The notes beneath the pieces were generated by a model, which was given only the letters and a program-made list of their open reading frames with translations, did not search any database and was not told the origin of the DNA. The translations under genes were made by a program, and so were the position numbers. Shown here one piece after another: positions 16,901 through 25,181 of a stretch of 64,000 nucleotides of DNA (its first letter is position 1; every line of letters starts with the position of its first letter). Source of the DNA: Candidatus Intricatilinea gracilis (GTDB taxonomy: Bacteria > Pseudomonadota > Gammaproteobacteria > Burkholderiales > Burkholderiaceae_C); contig JADJDQ010000006.1 of the NCBI GenBank assembly GCA_016702605.1, positions 144,874 to 208,873 on the forward strand, read 5' to 3'.

Positions 16901-19771
16901 ATGTTCGGTTGTCGCTCCATGACTTTCACGACCCTGACCCACCCGACTCGACCGGCACGCTGGCGCGCCGGTGTGCCGTTGTTGCCGCTGCTTGCGCTCT
17001 TGTCCGCCTGTGCCCAGTTGCCGAGCGGCAGCGGCACACCTGCGTCCGCCGCGGACGCGGCGTCTGGTGCTGCATCGGGCGTTGCCGCTGGCGCCAGTGC
17101 CCCGGCACGTGGTGCCAGCGGCGTGGCGGCCGGTGCCGCGGCGCCGGTGCCTGGTCAACCGCCGGCTTTTGCCACGGTGATCAAGGACGCACAAAAGTCG
17201 GACGGCAGCTTCACGATCTGGAAGAAGGACGAGAAGGTCTGGCTCGAACTCGCCGAGAAGGACTTCGGCGCTCCCCTGTTCCTGTCGCCCAAGCTGGCGG
17301 CGGGTATCGGTGAAGGTCGGCTGCTGGGCGGCTCCATGGCCGGCGCCCTGGGCGGGGTGGCCCAGCCGCAGGTGGTCGAGTTCAGGCGGGTGTTCCACCA
17401 GGTGCAGCTGATCGCCCGCAACACGGCGTATGTGGCCAAGGACGGCACACCTGCGGCCCGAGCGGTGAAGGCAGCGTTTTCGTCCAGTCTGGTCAACAGT
17501 GTGCCGGTGGCCAGCCAGCCGCACCCCGAACGCAAGACGGTGCTGATCGACGCGTCGAGCCTGTTCGCCGGCGATCTGCTCGGCCTGGGCATGCTGCTGC
17601 AGCGCAGTTACCGCCAGAGTTATTCGTGGGATGGCCGCAACTCGGCCATGGTGCAAGCCCGAGCCAAACCCGACGTCGTGGTGTTCGAGACGCAGAACCA
17701 TTTCGCCACCGGCAACATCTCGGTGGCCCAGCCGGGCAGCCCGCCGGGTGCCCCGGTGCCGGGTACACCCGACACCTTGCCCGACGTGCGCAGCATGTTC
17801 CTCACGGTGCACTACTCGCTGTCGCGCCTGCCCGAACAGGCCATGGCCGCCCGTGTGGCCGACGCCCGCATCGGCCATTTCGTCAGCCAGGTGAGCGACT
17901 TCAGCGACGACCTCGAGCGCTCCCCCAGGCGCCGCATGGTGAACCGCTGGCGCCTCGAGAAGAAGGACCCGACGGCCGATGTGTCGGAGCCGGTCAAACC
18001 CATCACCTACTGGGTCGACGCCAACGTGCCCGAGAAATACCGCGCCAGCATCACCGCCGGCATCCTCGAGTGGAACAAGGCCTTCGAGAAGATCGGCTTC
18101 AAGAACGCCATCGTCGTGCAGCAGCAGCCCGACAAGGCCGATTTCGACACCCTGGACATGGGTGTGGCCTCGGTGCGCTGGATGACCAACGCCTACCCGG
18201 GCTTCGGTGCCATCGGCCCGAGCCATGTCGACCCGCGCAGCGGCGAGATCCTCGACGCCGACATCTCGTTCGAGAGCCTGTCGTCGCGCAGCCGGCGCAG
18301 CCTGCGCACCCAGATCCTGCCGGCGCGCGGTGCCGCGGGCTGGGCGCAGCTGATGCAGGCCAGCGACTATGCCGCCGAACTCGGCACCCAGGCCGGCACG
18401 GGCAGCACCCACAGCCGGGGCGCCCACGCCGCTCATGGTGACACCTGCACCCATGCCGACGAAGCCGCCGATCAGCTGAGTTACGGCCTGGACGTGTTGG
18501 CAGCGCGCGGCGACATCGACCCAGCCGGCCCCGAGGCCGAAGCCTTCGTGCAGGCCTACATCAAGGACGTGGCCATGCACGAGGTCGGCCACACGTTGGG
18601 GCTGCGCCACAACTTTCGGGCCTCGCGTGTCTACGCCGACGCCGAGTTGTCCGACCCGACCTTTACCGCCGACCATGCGCTGTCGGGCTCGGTGATGGAA
18701 TATCTGCCGATCAACCTGCCGCGCCCGGGCGAAAAGGCCACCGCGCCGTTCCAGACCACACTCGGCCCCTACGACTACTGGGCCATCGAATACGCCTACA
18801 AGCCGCTCGCCCCCGAGCAGGAGGCCGCCGAACTCGGCAAGATCGCCGCCCGCAGCGCCGAGCCCCAGCTGGCTTATGCCACCGACGAGGACAACTACCT
18901 CGGGCTGGACCCCGAATCACTGCAGTTCGATCTCGGCAACGATCCGGTGGCGTACGCGAGCAAACGTCTGGCCATCGCGCAAGACCTGCTGCGCCGCATC
19001 GAGGCCCGCAAACTCGATGCCAGCGACAACTACAGCGTGCTCAGGCGCAGCGTGTCGTACACCCTTCGTGATGTCGGCCAGGCGACCGGCATCCTGGCGC
19101 GCCAGATCGGTGGCCTGCGCACGCTGCGCGACTATCCCAACACCGGCCGCGACCCGCTGCAACCAGTGCCGGCCGCACGCCAGCGCGCTGCGCTCGATGT
19201 GCTGGCCAGTGGTGTGTTGTCGGCCAGTGGCCTGACGGTGTCGTCCGAACTGCAGCGCCGCCTGGCGCCTGATTTTCTCGAGCGCGCCGACGCCTTGGCC
19301 GAAGGCAGCGGCGCTGTTGCCACCGACTACACACCCGGCCAGATCCTGCTCGATCTGCAAAAGGCGCTGATCGGCCAGCTCATGAGTGACGGTGTGGCCG
19401 TGCGCCTGCTCGACGCCGAGTCCAAGGCCGGCGGGCCCGACGCCAGCCTGCGCCTGGGTGAGTTGTACGGACGCATCCAGCGCGAGTTGTGGTCCGAGCT
19501 GGCGGCACCTCGTGGCGACATACCCGCCATGCGGCGCGAGCTGCAGCGCGACCAGGTCAACCGCCTGGTCACCTTGTTGATCGCGCCCGGTCGGCTCCGC
19601 CGCGCCGACGCTCGCAGCCTCGTGCGCGTGCTGGCCAGCGATCTGCAAACGCGTATCGTCGTCGCCAGCAAGCGCCCCGATCTGAGTGACGAGGCGCGTG
19701 CCCACCTGCGTGACTGCGCCGAGTCGCTGCGCGAGGCTCTTTCTGCACGCTTGACCAGATCGGGCGCCTGA
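16901..19771 (+). CDS. Lipoprotein zinc-dependent metalloprotease (DUF5117/DUF4953 type)
   Basis: 956 aa. A signal peptide with lipobox LLALLSAC (Cys about 37) suggests an outer-membrane or periplasmic lipoprotein, followed by an Ala/Gly-rich linker. The catalytic motif HEVGHTLGLRHNF begins at His560 (HExxHxxGxxH metzincin-like zinc site; His560, His564, His570). Flanking segments such as YWVDANVPEKYRASITAGIL and EWNKAFEKIGFKNAI match the large bacterial DUF5117/DUF4953 metalloprotease family, whose substrates are largely unknown. ATG 16901 has AAGGAT upstream. It follows nadE by 48 bp on the same strand. Confidence 0.84.
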   Translation: MFGCRSMTFTTLTHPTRPARWRAGVPLLPLLALLSACAQLPSGSGTPASAADAASGAASGVAAGASAPARGASGVAAGAAAPVPGQPPAFATVIKDAQKSDGSFTIWKKDEKVWLELAEKDFGAPLFLSPKLAAGIGEGRLLGGSMAGALGGVAQPQVVEFRRVFHQVQLIARNTAYVAKDGTPAARAVKAAFSSSLVNSVPVASQPHPERKTVLIDASSLFAGDLLGLGMLLQRSYRQSYSWDGRNSAMVQARAKPDVVVFETQNHFATGNISVAQPGSPPGAPVPGTPDTLPDVRSMFLTVHYSLSRLPEQAMAARVADARIGHFVSQVSDFSDDLERSPRRRMVNRWRLEKKDPTADVSEPVKPITYWVDANVPEKYRASITAGILEWNKAFEKIGFKNAIVVQQQPDKADFDTLDMGVASVRWMTNAYPGFGAIGPSHVDPRSGEILDADISFESLSSRSRRSLRTQILPARGAAGWAQLMQASDYAAELGTQAGTGSTHSRGAHAAHGDTCTHADEAADQLSYGLDVLAARGDIDPAGPEAEAFVQAYIKDVAMHEVGHTLGLRHNFRASRVYADAELSDPTFTADHALSGSVMEYLPINLPRPGEKATAPFQTTLGPYDYWAIEYAYKPLAPEQEAAELGKIAARSAEPQLAYATDEDNYLGLDPESLQFDLGNDPVAYASKRLAIAQDLLRRIEARKLDASDNYSVLRRSVSYTLRDVGQATGILARQIGGLRTLRDYPNTGRDPLQPVPAARQRAALDVLASGVLSASGLTVSSELQRRLAPDFLERADALAEGSGAVATDYTPGQILLDLQKALIGQLMSDGVAVRLLDAESKAGGPDASLRLGELYGRIQRELWSELAAPRGDIPAMRRELQRDQVNRLVTLLIAPGRLRRADARSLVRVLASDLQTRIVVASKRPDLSDEARAHLRDCAESLREALSARLTRSGA

Positions 19772-19789
19772 ATCGCGCAAGCTTGTTGC

Positions 19790-19811
19790 GGCCGGCGCCA
19801 ATCGGCCGGCC
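19790..19811 (+). terminator. GC hairpin after the metalloprotease gene
   Basis: A 7-bp stem GGCCGGC / GCCGGCC with an 8-nt loop lies 18 bp after the stop codon. No U-tract follows, so termination is only a possibility. Confidence 0.28.
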
Positions 19812-19874
19812 TCGGCCCTGTATTCGGGCGGATCCGGCTCGCCAGGGGGCCGCCTCGGGCCTCAGAATCAGGCC

Positions 19875-21401
19875 ATGAATGCCATCACCCCACCCAGCCC
19901 CGGCCCGCGCGTGGCGCTGGGTTTTGCCCTCGTGCTGGGCCTGCTGCTGGCGCTGGCTGGCGTCGCCTGGTTTGCCCTGCAAGTGCCTGCTGCCCAGCTG
20001 GCACCCTACCGCGTGGCCATCGCCGGGTTGGCGTTGATGGGTGGTGTGGCGGTGGTGTCGCTTGGTCTGGCGGTGCATCACAGCCTGACGCTGGCGCTCG
20101 ACACCTTGGCGGGCCTGGGCACCGCCGGCGCCGCCCCACGAGCGTCGTCCAGCCAGGCTGCCTGCCTCGACGGCAGTGCGGCAGCCGCAGCCAGGTGGGC
20201 ACCCGCAGCTGCCACTTCCGGTGACGGTACACACGAGGTTGATTCGGGTGACAAGGCTCATCCGCAGGCTCACTTCCAGGCCACTCCCAGGCCCGGTCTC
20301 GACCGTGACCTCCAGCCCGACGCCAAGGCCGGCCCCACCAGCCGCCCCGCCGGTGATGAACTGGCCCGGCTGCACCAGGCCGTGGCCGCCATGCAGGATC
20401 AGTTGCGCAGCGTCGTACGCAATGTGCGTGACAGCACAGCGGCCTTGTCCGCTGCCCGTGCGGCAGGTGGTGCTGCGGTGGGCGGCGGTGGCGACGCCAA
20501 CCCGGCGCGCGACCTCACCCCGGCACCGGGCCGTAGCCAGAGTGGCGGCGGCGAGCCCGTCGCCCCGGCTGGTGGCTCGGCGCTGTCGTCGTCAACTGGT
20601 GATGCCGGTGCGGCCTTGGGCACTGCCCTGCAGGCAGGTGCCGGCGACGGCGACTACACGTTGGGCCGTGCGGTCGAGGCGGCGCGGCGCGGTGGTGAGG
20701 TGGTCAGCCAGGTGGTCGGCAATCTCGAGGACATCACCAGCGCCAGCCGGCGCATCGTCGACATCGTCGGGGTGATCGACACCATCGCCTTCCAGACCAA
20801 CCTGCTGGCGCTCAATGCCACGGTCGAGGCGGCACATGCTGGCGCCCAGGGTGGCAGGGCTGCCCAGGTGGCAGCCGAGGTGCGCACCCTGGCGCAACGT
20901 GCCGCCACCGCCGCACGCGAGATCAAGGCGCTCATCGGCAGTGCACTGCAGAAGGTCGAAAGCGGCGGCAAGCTGGTGCTCGAAAGTGGCCACACCATGG
21001 ACGCCATCGTCACCTCGGTGCAATGTGTGACGGACATCGTCGGCCACATCGGCAAGGTGTCGGCCCAGGCCGAGGCTGCGCCGCCCGAGGTGGCCGGGCC
21101 TCGTTCGCTGGTGGTGCAGCAATCGGTGCAGCTGTCGGTGCGTCAGCTCGACGAGATGACACAACAGAACGTCGCCCTGGTGCAGAAAAGCTCCGCCACG
21201 GCGCAGACGCTGCAGGAGCAGGCCGAACGCCTGCAGAAGGTGGTGGCAGCCTTCAAGCTGCTGCAACACACGCAGGAAGCCGCCTGGACGGCGCACACCA
21301 CCATTGCCGGTGCGCGGCGCAGTTCGCGCCTGAGCAACCAGCCGCAGGCGTTCGACAACAAGGCACCACCGGCCCTGGGCAAGACCGACGACGCTGGTTG
21401 A
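19875..21401 (+). CDS. Degenerate methyl-accepting chemotaxis-like protein
   Basis: 508 aa. Two hydrophobic segments near the N-terminus (about 13-37 and 44-70) are separated by only a few residues, so there is essentially no periplasmic sensor. A low-complexity Ala/Gly/Pro region (about 90-260) follows. The signalling domain (about 270-440) includes IDTIAFQTNLLALNATVEAA, so MCP ancestry is clear. The hairpin tip after it reads HAGAQGGRAAQVAAEVR, whereas canonical tips read RAGEQGRGFAVVAxEVR. Loss of the Glu and the RGF element should weaken CheA/CheW contact. No other che gene is nearby. It may be a scaffold, or decaying. Confidence 0.78.
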   Translation: MNAITPPSPGPRVALGFALVLGLLLALAGVAWFALQVPAAQLAPYRVAIAGLALMGGVAVVSLGLAVHHSLTLALDTLAGLGTAGAAPRASSSQAACLDGSAAAAARWAPAAATSGDGTHEVDSGDKAHPQAHFQATPRPGLDRDLQPDAKAGPTSRPAGDELARLHQAVAAMQDQLRSVVRNVRDSTAALSAARAAGGAAVGGGGDANPARDLTPAPGRSQSGGGEPVAPAGGSALSSSTGDAGAALGTALQAGAGDGDYTLGRAVEAARRGGEVVSQVVGNLEDITSASRRIVDIVGVIDTIAFQTNLLALNATVEAAHAGAQGGRAAQVAAEVRTLAQRAATAAREIKALIGSALQKVESGGKLVLESGHTMDAIVTSVQCVTDIVGHIGKVSAQAEAAPPEVAGPRSLVVQQSVQLSVRQLDEMTQQNVALVQKSSATAQTLQEQAERLQKVVAAFKLLQHTQEAAWTAHTTIAGARRSSRLSNQPQAFDNKAPPALGKTDDAG

Positions 21402-21499
21402 GGTGCAGGTCCGGCATGGCGGCCATTGCCTGGCCTTTGCCGCCTAGCGTGCGCGCTGGAACCAGGCGCCGGGGCAGGTTGACGCGCCGGGCTGGCGCT

Positions 21500-23329
21500 T
21501 CAGATCGGCGCGGTGCGTTTTTCCAGCCAGGCACGCGCCTCACCCTGCACGTGGCGGTGCAGACGAGCACGCACTTGCTGGTGATAGTGATTGAGCCACT
21601 CGCGTTCGTCGGTACGCAGCAGCGTCAGGTCGATGCAGCGGGTGTCGATGGGGCACAGGGTGAGGGTCTCGAACTCGAGGAAATCGCCAAACTCGCCGCC
21701 GCCTTGCAGCCCCTGCGCCGGCACGTTGAGCACCAGGTTCTCGATGCGCACGCCCCACTTGCCCGGGCGATAGAGGCCCGGCTCGATCGAGGTGATCATG
21801 CCCGGCCACATCGCCATGCTGGCGTCGGGCAGGGTGCGGGAGATGTTCTGCGGCCCCTCGTGCACATTCAGGAAATAACCCACGCCGTGGCCGGTGCCGT
21901 GGCCGTAGTCCAGTCCCTGCTCCCACAGCGGCGCACGCGCCATCACGTCGAGCATGGGGCCGGGGGTGCCGATCGGAAAACGCAAGCGCGACAGCGCCAT
22001 CGTGCCGCGCAGCACCCGCGTGTAGTCGGCCTTTTGCGCTGCACTGGGCGTGCCGATTGGCCATACCCGCGTGATGTCGGTGGTGCCGCCCAGGTACTGC
22101 CCGCCCGAATCGATCAGCAGCAGGCCTTGGGCGCACAGGCCGGTGGTGGTGCTGATGGGCGAAAACGCGTCGGGCATGGCGCGGTAGTGCGGCAACGCGC
22201 CGTTGGCGTTGAAGCCGGCGATCGTCGAGAAACTCAAACCGACAAAACCCGGCTGGCGCGCCCGTTCGGCCGACAGGCGCTCGTCCACCGTCAGCTCGCT
22301 GATCGCCTCGCGCCCAAGCGCGGCTTCGAACCAGGCGTAAAAGGCGCACATCGCCGCGCCGTCGCGCTCCATGGTCTCGCGGACATGGTCGGCTTCGGCC
22401 TCACCCTTGCGTGCCTTGGCCAGCATGCTGGGGTTGGGTGCTTCGACCACCCGCACCCCCGGTGCCACCGCCTGGCGAAACCCCAGTGTGATGCGCCGCG
22501 GGTCGAGCTGCAGCGTCGATCCGGCGGGCAGCGCTGCCAGCGCGGCCGCCGCCTGGGGGTAGGGCGCCAGCGTCACACCGTCCCCCGCCAGGCGGGCCAC
22601 AAGTGCCGCGTCGAACTTGCTGTTGTCGACGAAGAGAGTGGCCGCGTTGCCGCTCACCAGCAGGTGGGCGCAAAACACCGGGTTGTACTCGACGTCGGCA
22701 CCGCGCAGATTGGTGATCCAGCACAGGTCGTCGAGTGTCGACACGAAATGGTGGGTGGCGCCATGCCGCGCCATCGCCGCGCGCACCACGTCGAGTTTGG
22801 CGCCGCGCGGCGTGGGTGCGTGCGGCGCGACGTGTTCGTACACCTTGGCCAGCGGCATGCCGGGGCGATCGGGCCAGGCCTGGTCGAGCATGTCGATATC
22901 GGTGCGTAGGGTCACACCACGGGCAGCCATGCTGTCGGCCAGGATCTTGCCCATCGCCAGGCTCAGCACGGCGGCGTCCACCGCCAGCGTCGCACCCTCG
23001 GGCAGGTTGGCGGCCAGCCAGTCGATGTGGTGGGTGCCCACACCGGTGGGAATCTTGATCAGCTCGACACCGGTTTGCGCCAGTTCACGTTCGGCTTGCA
23101 CCCAGTAGCGGCTGTCGGCAAACAACACGGCACGCTCGCGCAGCACCACCAGTGTGCCCATCGAGCCGGTGAACCCCGAAAACCGCTCGCGCCCCTGCCA
23201 GCGCCCGGGCAGGTATTCCGACAGGTGCGGGTCGGCCGACGGCACCAGCACCGCGTCGATCTGCTGCCCTGCCAGCGCCAGTTGCAGTTCGGCCAGGCGC
23301 TGTTTGATGGGGTCGGTGCGGATGTCCAT
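21500..23329 (-). CDS. Xaa-Pro aminopeptidase (M24B family)
   Basis: 609 aa, cytosolic three-domain aminopeptidase P of the eukaryotic-like length. It releases N-terminal residues next to proline. The metal site includes LLIDSGGQYLGGTTDITRVW (both Asp ligands), the His in DYGHGTGHGVGYFLNVHEG, and the Glu residues in TSIEPGLYRPGKWGVRIEN. The N-terminal creatinase-like domains contain LVPSADPHLSEYLPGRWQGR. Start 23329 (MDIRTDPIKQRLAELQ) matches the family; the 26 residues upstream do not. It is divergent from the acyl-CoA synthetase gene. Confidence 0.93.
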   Translation of the reverse strand: MDIRTDPIKQRLAELQLALAGQQIDAVLVPSADPHLSEYLPGRWQGRERFSGFTGSMGTLVVLRERAVLFADSRYWVQAERELAQTGVELIKIPTGVGTHHIDWLAANLPEGATLAVDAAVLSLAMGKILADSMAARGVTLRTDIDMLDQAWPDRPGMPLAKVYEHVAPHAPTPRGAKLDVVRAAMARHGATHHFVSTLDDLCWITNLRGADVEYNPVFCAHLLVSGNAATLFVDNSKFDAALVARLAGDGVTLAPYPQAAAALAALPAGSTLQLDPRRITLGFRQAVAPGVRVVEAPNPSMLAKARKGEAEADHVRETMERDGAAMCAFYAWFEAALGREAISELTVDERLSAERARQPGFVGLSFSTIAGFNANGALPHYRAMPDAFSPISTTTGLCAQGLLLIDSGGQYLGGTTDITRVWPIGTPSAAQKADYTRVLRGTMALSRLRFPIGTPGPMLDVMARAPLWEQGLDYGHGTGHGVGYFLNVHEGPQNISRTLPDASMAMWPGMITSIEPGLYRPGKWGVRIENLVLNVPAQGLQGGGEFGDFLEFETLTLCPIDTRCIDLTLLRTDEREWLNHYHQQVRARLHRHVQGEARAWLEKRTAPI

Positions 23330-23483
23330 GCGGGGTGCTCGGTCGGTTGGGGGGGGCGTTAGGCGGGAGTCGCATTCTGACAAGACTGCGCCAGCGTGCT
23401 GCCCCAAGGAAAACCCCTCTCGGCGTCTGGCGGTTTACAAAGCAAAGTCGGGTGACTTGTTACTGCCGCCTGGAGTCGCCGCG

Positions 23484-25181
23484 ATGACCACCTCACCGAC
23501 CACACTCATCCTCGATCACGCCTGTGAGCACGCCCGCACGCGCGGTGGCGAGGTCTACCTGACCCAGCCGGTCGGCGGTGGCAAGGTGGTGGACTACAGC
23601 TGGGCCGAGGTGATCGACCAGTCGCGCCGCATGGCGGCTCATCTGCAGAGCCTGGGTTTCGAGCGTGGTGCACGTGTGGCCATCCTGTCCAAGAACTGCG
23701 CCCACTTCATCATGGCCGAGCTGGCGATCTGGCTGGGCGGCTACACGACGGTGGCGATCTTCCCGACCGAGACGGCCGAGACCGTGCGTTACGTGCTCGA
23801 GCACAGCGAGGCCAGCCTCTTGTTCGTAGGCAAGCTCGACACCTGGCCGGCGCAGGCGCCGGGTGTGCCGGCGCATCTGCCGCGCATCGCCTTGCCGCTG
23901 GCGCCCCACACGCGCGACGTCGAGGGTTACGACACCTGGGACAGTGTCATCGGGCGCACGGCGCCGCTGGCTGGCCCACCGGATCGGCGCGGCGACGAAC
24001 TCGCCATGCTGATCTACACCTCGGGCTCGACCGGTCAGCCCAAGGGGGTGATGACCACCTTCGATGCCTTCAGCCGTGCTGCCGAAGGCTTTGCCGCGCA
24101 CACCGCGCGCCAAAGCGGCGGGCGCGAGGACCACCGCGTGCTGTCGTACCTGCCGCTGGCGCACAGCTTCGAGCGTTCGTGCGTTGAGGGTTCGTCGCTG
24201 GTGTCGGGACGTGTGCAGGTGTTCTTCGCCGAGTCGCTCGACACCTTCATCCAGGACATCAAGCGTGCCCGGCCGACCGTGTTCATCTCGGTACCGCGTC
24301 TGTGGCTCAAGTTCCAGCAAGGTGTGTTTGCCAAGATGCCGCCGGCCAAGCTGAACCGGCTATTGGGCATCCCGCTGTTGGGCCGGCTGGTGGCGCGCAA
24401 GGTGCTGACCGGGCTGGGGCTCGAACATGTGCAGCTTGCTGCCAGCGGATCGGCACCCATTCCGCCCGAGCTCATCACCTGGTACCGCCGGCTGGGGCTG
24501 AGCATCCTCGAAGGCTACGGCATGACCGAGGACTCGTCGTATTCGTTCGCCTCCACCGTGGGCGCCAACGCGCCGGGTTATGTGGGTGTGGCGCAGGTGG
24601 GGGTCATGTACCGCATCGCCGACAACGGCGAGATCCTCATCAAGTCGCCCGGCCAGTGCATCGGCTACTACAAACAGCCCGAACTCACGCGCGAATGTTT
24701 CACCGCCGACGGCTACTTCCACACCGGCGACCTGGGCGAGATCGATGCCCGCGGCTTGCTCAAGCTCACCGGCCGCGCCAAGGAGCTGTTCAAGACGTCG
24801 AAGGGCAAGTTCGTCGCCCCGTCGCCGATCGAGAACCGACTCAACGCCCACCCCATGGTCGAGCTGTCGATGGTGTCGGGGGTGGGCCAGCCGGCGGCCT
24901 ACGCCATCGTCGTGGTGGCCGAGACGCTGCGCCCGCGCCTGAGTGACCAGGCGGTACGCGCCGATGTGACCACCCAACTCACCCAGCTGCTGCACGACGT
25001 GAACCGCGAACTGCCCGAATACGAACACCTGCGCATGCTGGTGGTGGCGCGTGAGCCCTGGTCGATCGAGAACCGCTGCCTCACGCCCATCATGAAGATC
25101 CGCCGCAACAGCATCGAAACCGCCGTGGCGCCACAGATCGAGGCCTGGTATGCGGCGCAGGGCGCGGTGCTGTGGGCATGA
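23484..25181 (+). CDS. AMP-dependent long-chain acyl-CoA synthetase
   Basis: 565 aa. The AMP-binding P-loop is MLIYTSGSTGQPKGVMTT, with later motifs LEGYGMTEDSSYSF, GYFHTGDLGEID and LTGRAKELFKTSKGKFVAPS. It activates fatty acids to acyl-CoA through an acyl-adenylate. ATG 23484 was chosen from family alignment; the upstream extension overlaps the divergent aminopeptidase. The stop overlaps the next start (ATGA at 25178), so it is translationally coupled to a TPP-dependent enzyme. That pairing hints at a dedicated substrate, possibly a hydroxylated or branched fatty acid. Confidence 0.9.
   Translation: MTTSPTTLILDHACEHARTRGGEVYLTQPVGGGKVVDYSWAEVIDQSRRMAAHLQSLGFERGARVAILSKNCAHFIMAELAIWLGGYTTVAIFPTETAETVRYVLEHSEASLLFVGKLDTWPAQAPGVPAHLPRIALPLAPHTRDVEGYDTWDSVIGRTAPLAGPPDRRGDELAMLIYTSGSTGQPKGVMTTFDAFSRAAEGFAAHTARQSGGREDHRVLSYLPLAHSFERSCVEGSSLVSGRVQVFFAESLDTFIQDIKRARPTVFISVPRLWLKFQQGVFAKMPPAKLNRLLGIPLLGRLVARKVLTGLGLEHVQLAASGSAPIPPELITWYRRLGLSILEGYGMTEDSSYSFASTVGANAPGYVGVAQVGVMYRIADNGEILIKSPGQCIGYYKQPELTRECFTADGYFHTGDLGEIDARGLLKLTGRAKELFKTSKGKFVAPSPIENRLNAHPMVELSMVSGVGQPAAYAIVVVAETLRPRLSDQAVRADVTTQLTQLLHDVNRELPEYEHLRMLVVAREPWSIENRCLTPIMKIRRNSIETAVAPQIEAWYAAQGAVLWA

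Noticed and set aside
15740..18676. 978-codon open frame antisense to nadE and the metalloprotease
   Set aside because: No recognisable motif and it spans two unrelated genes on the other strand.
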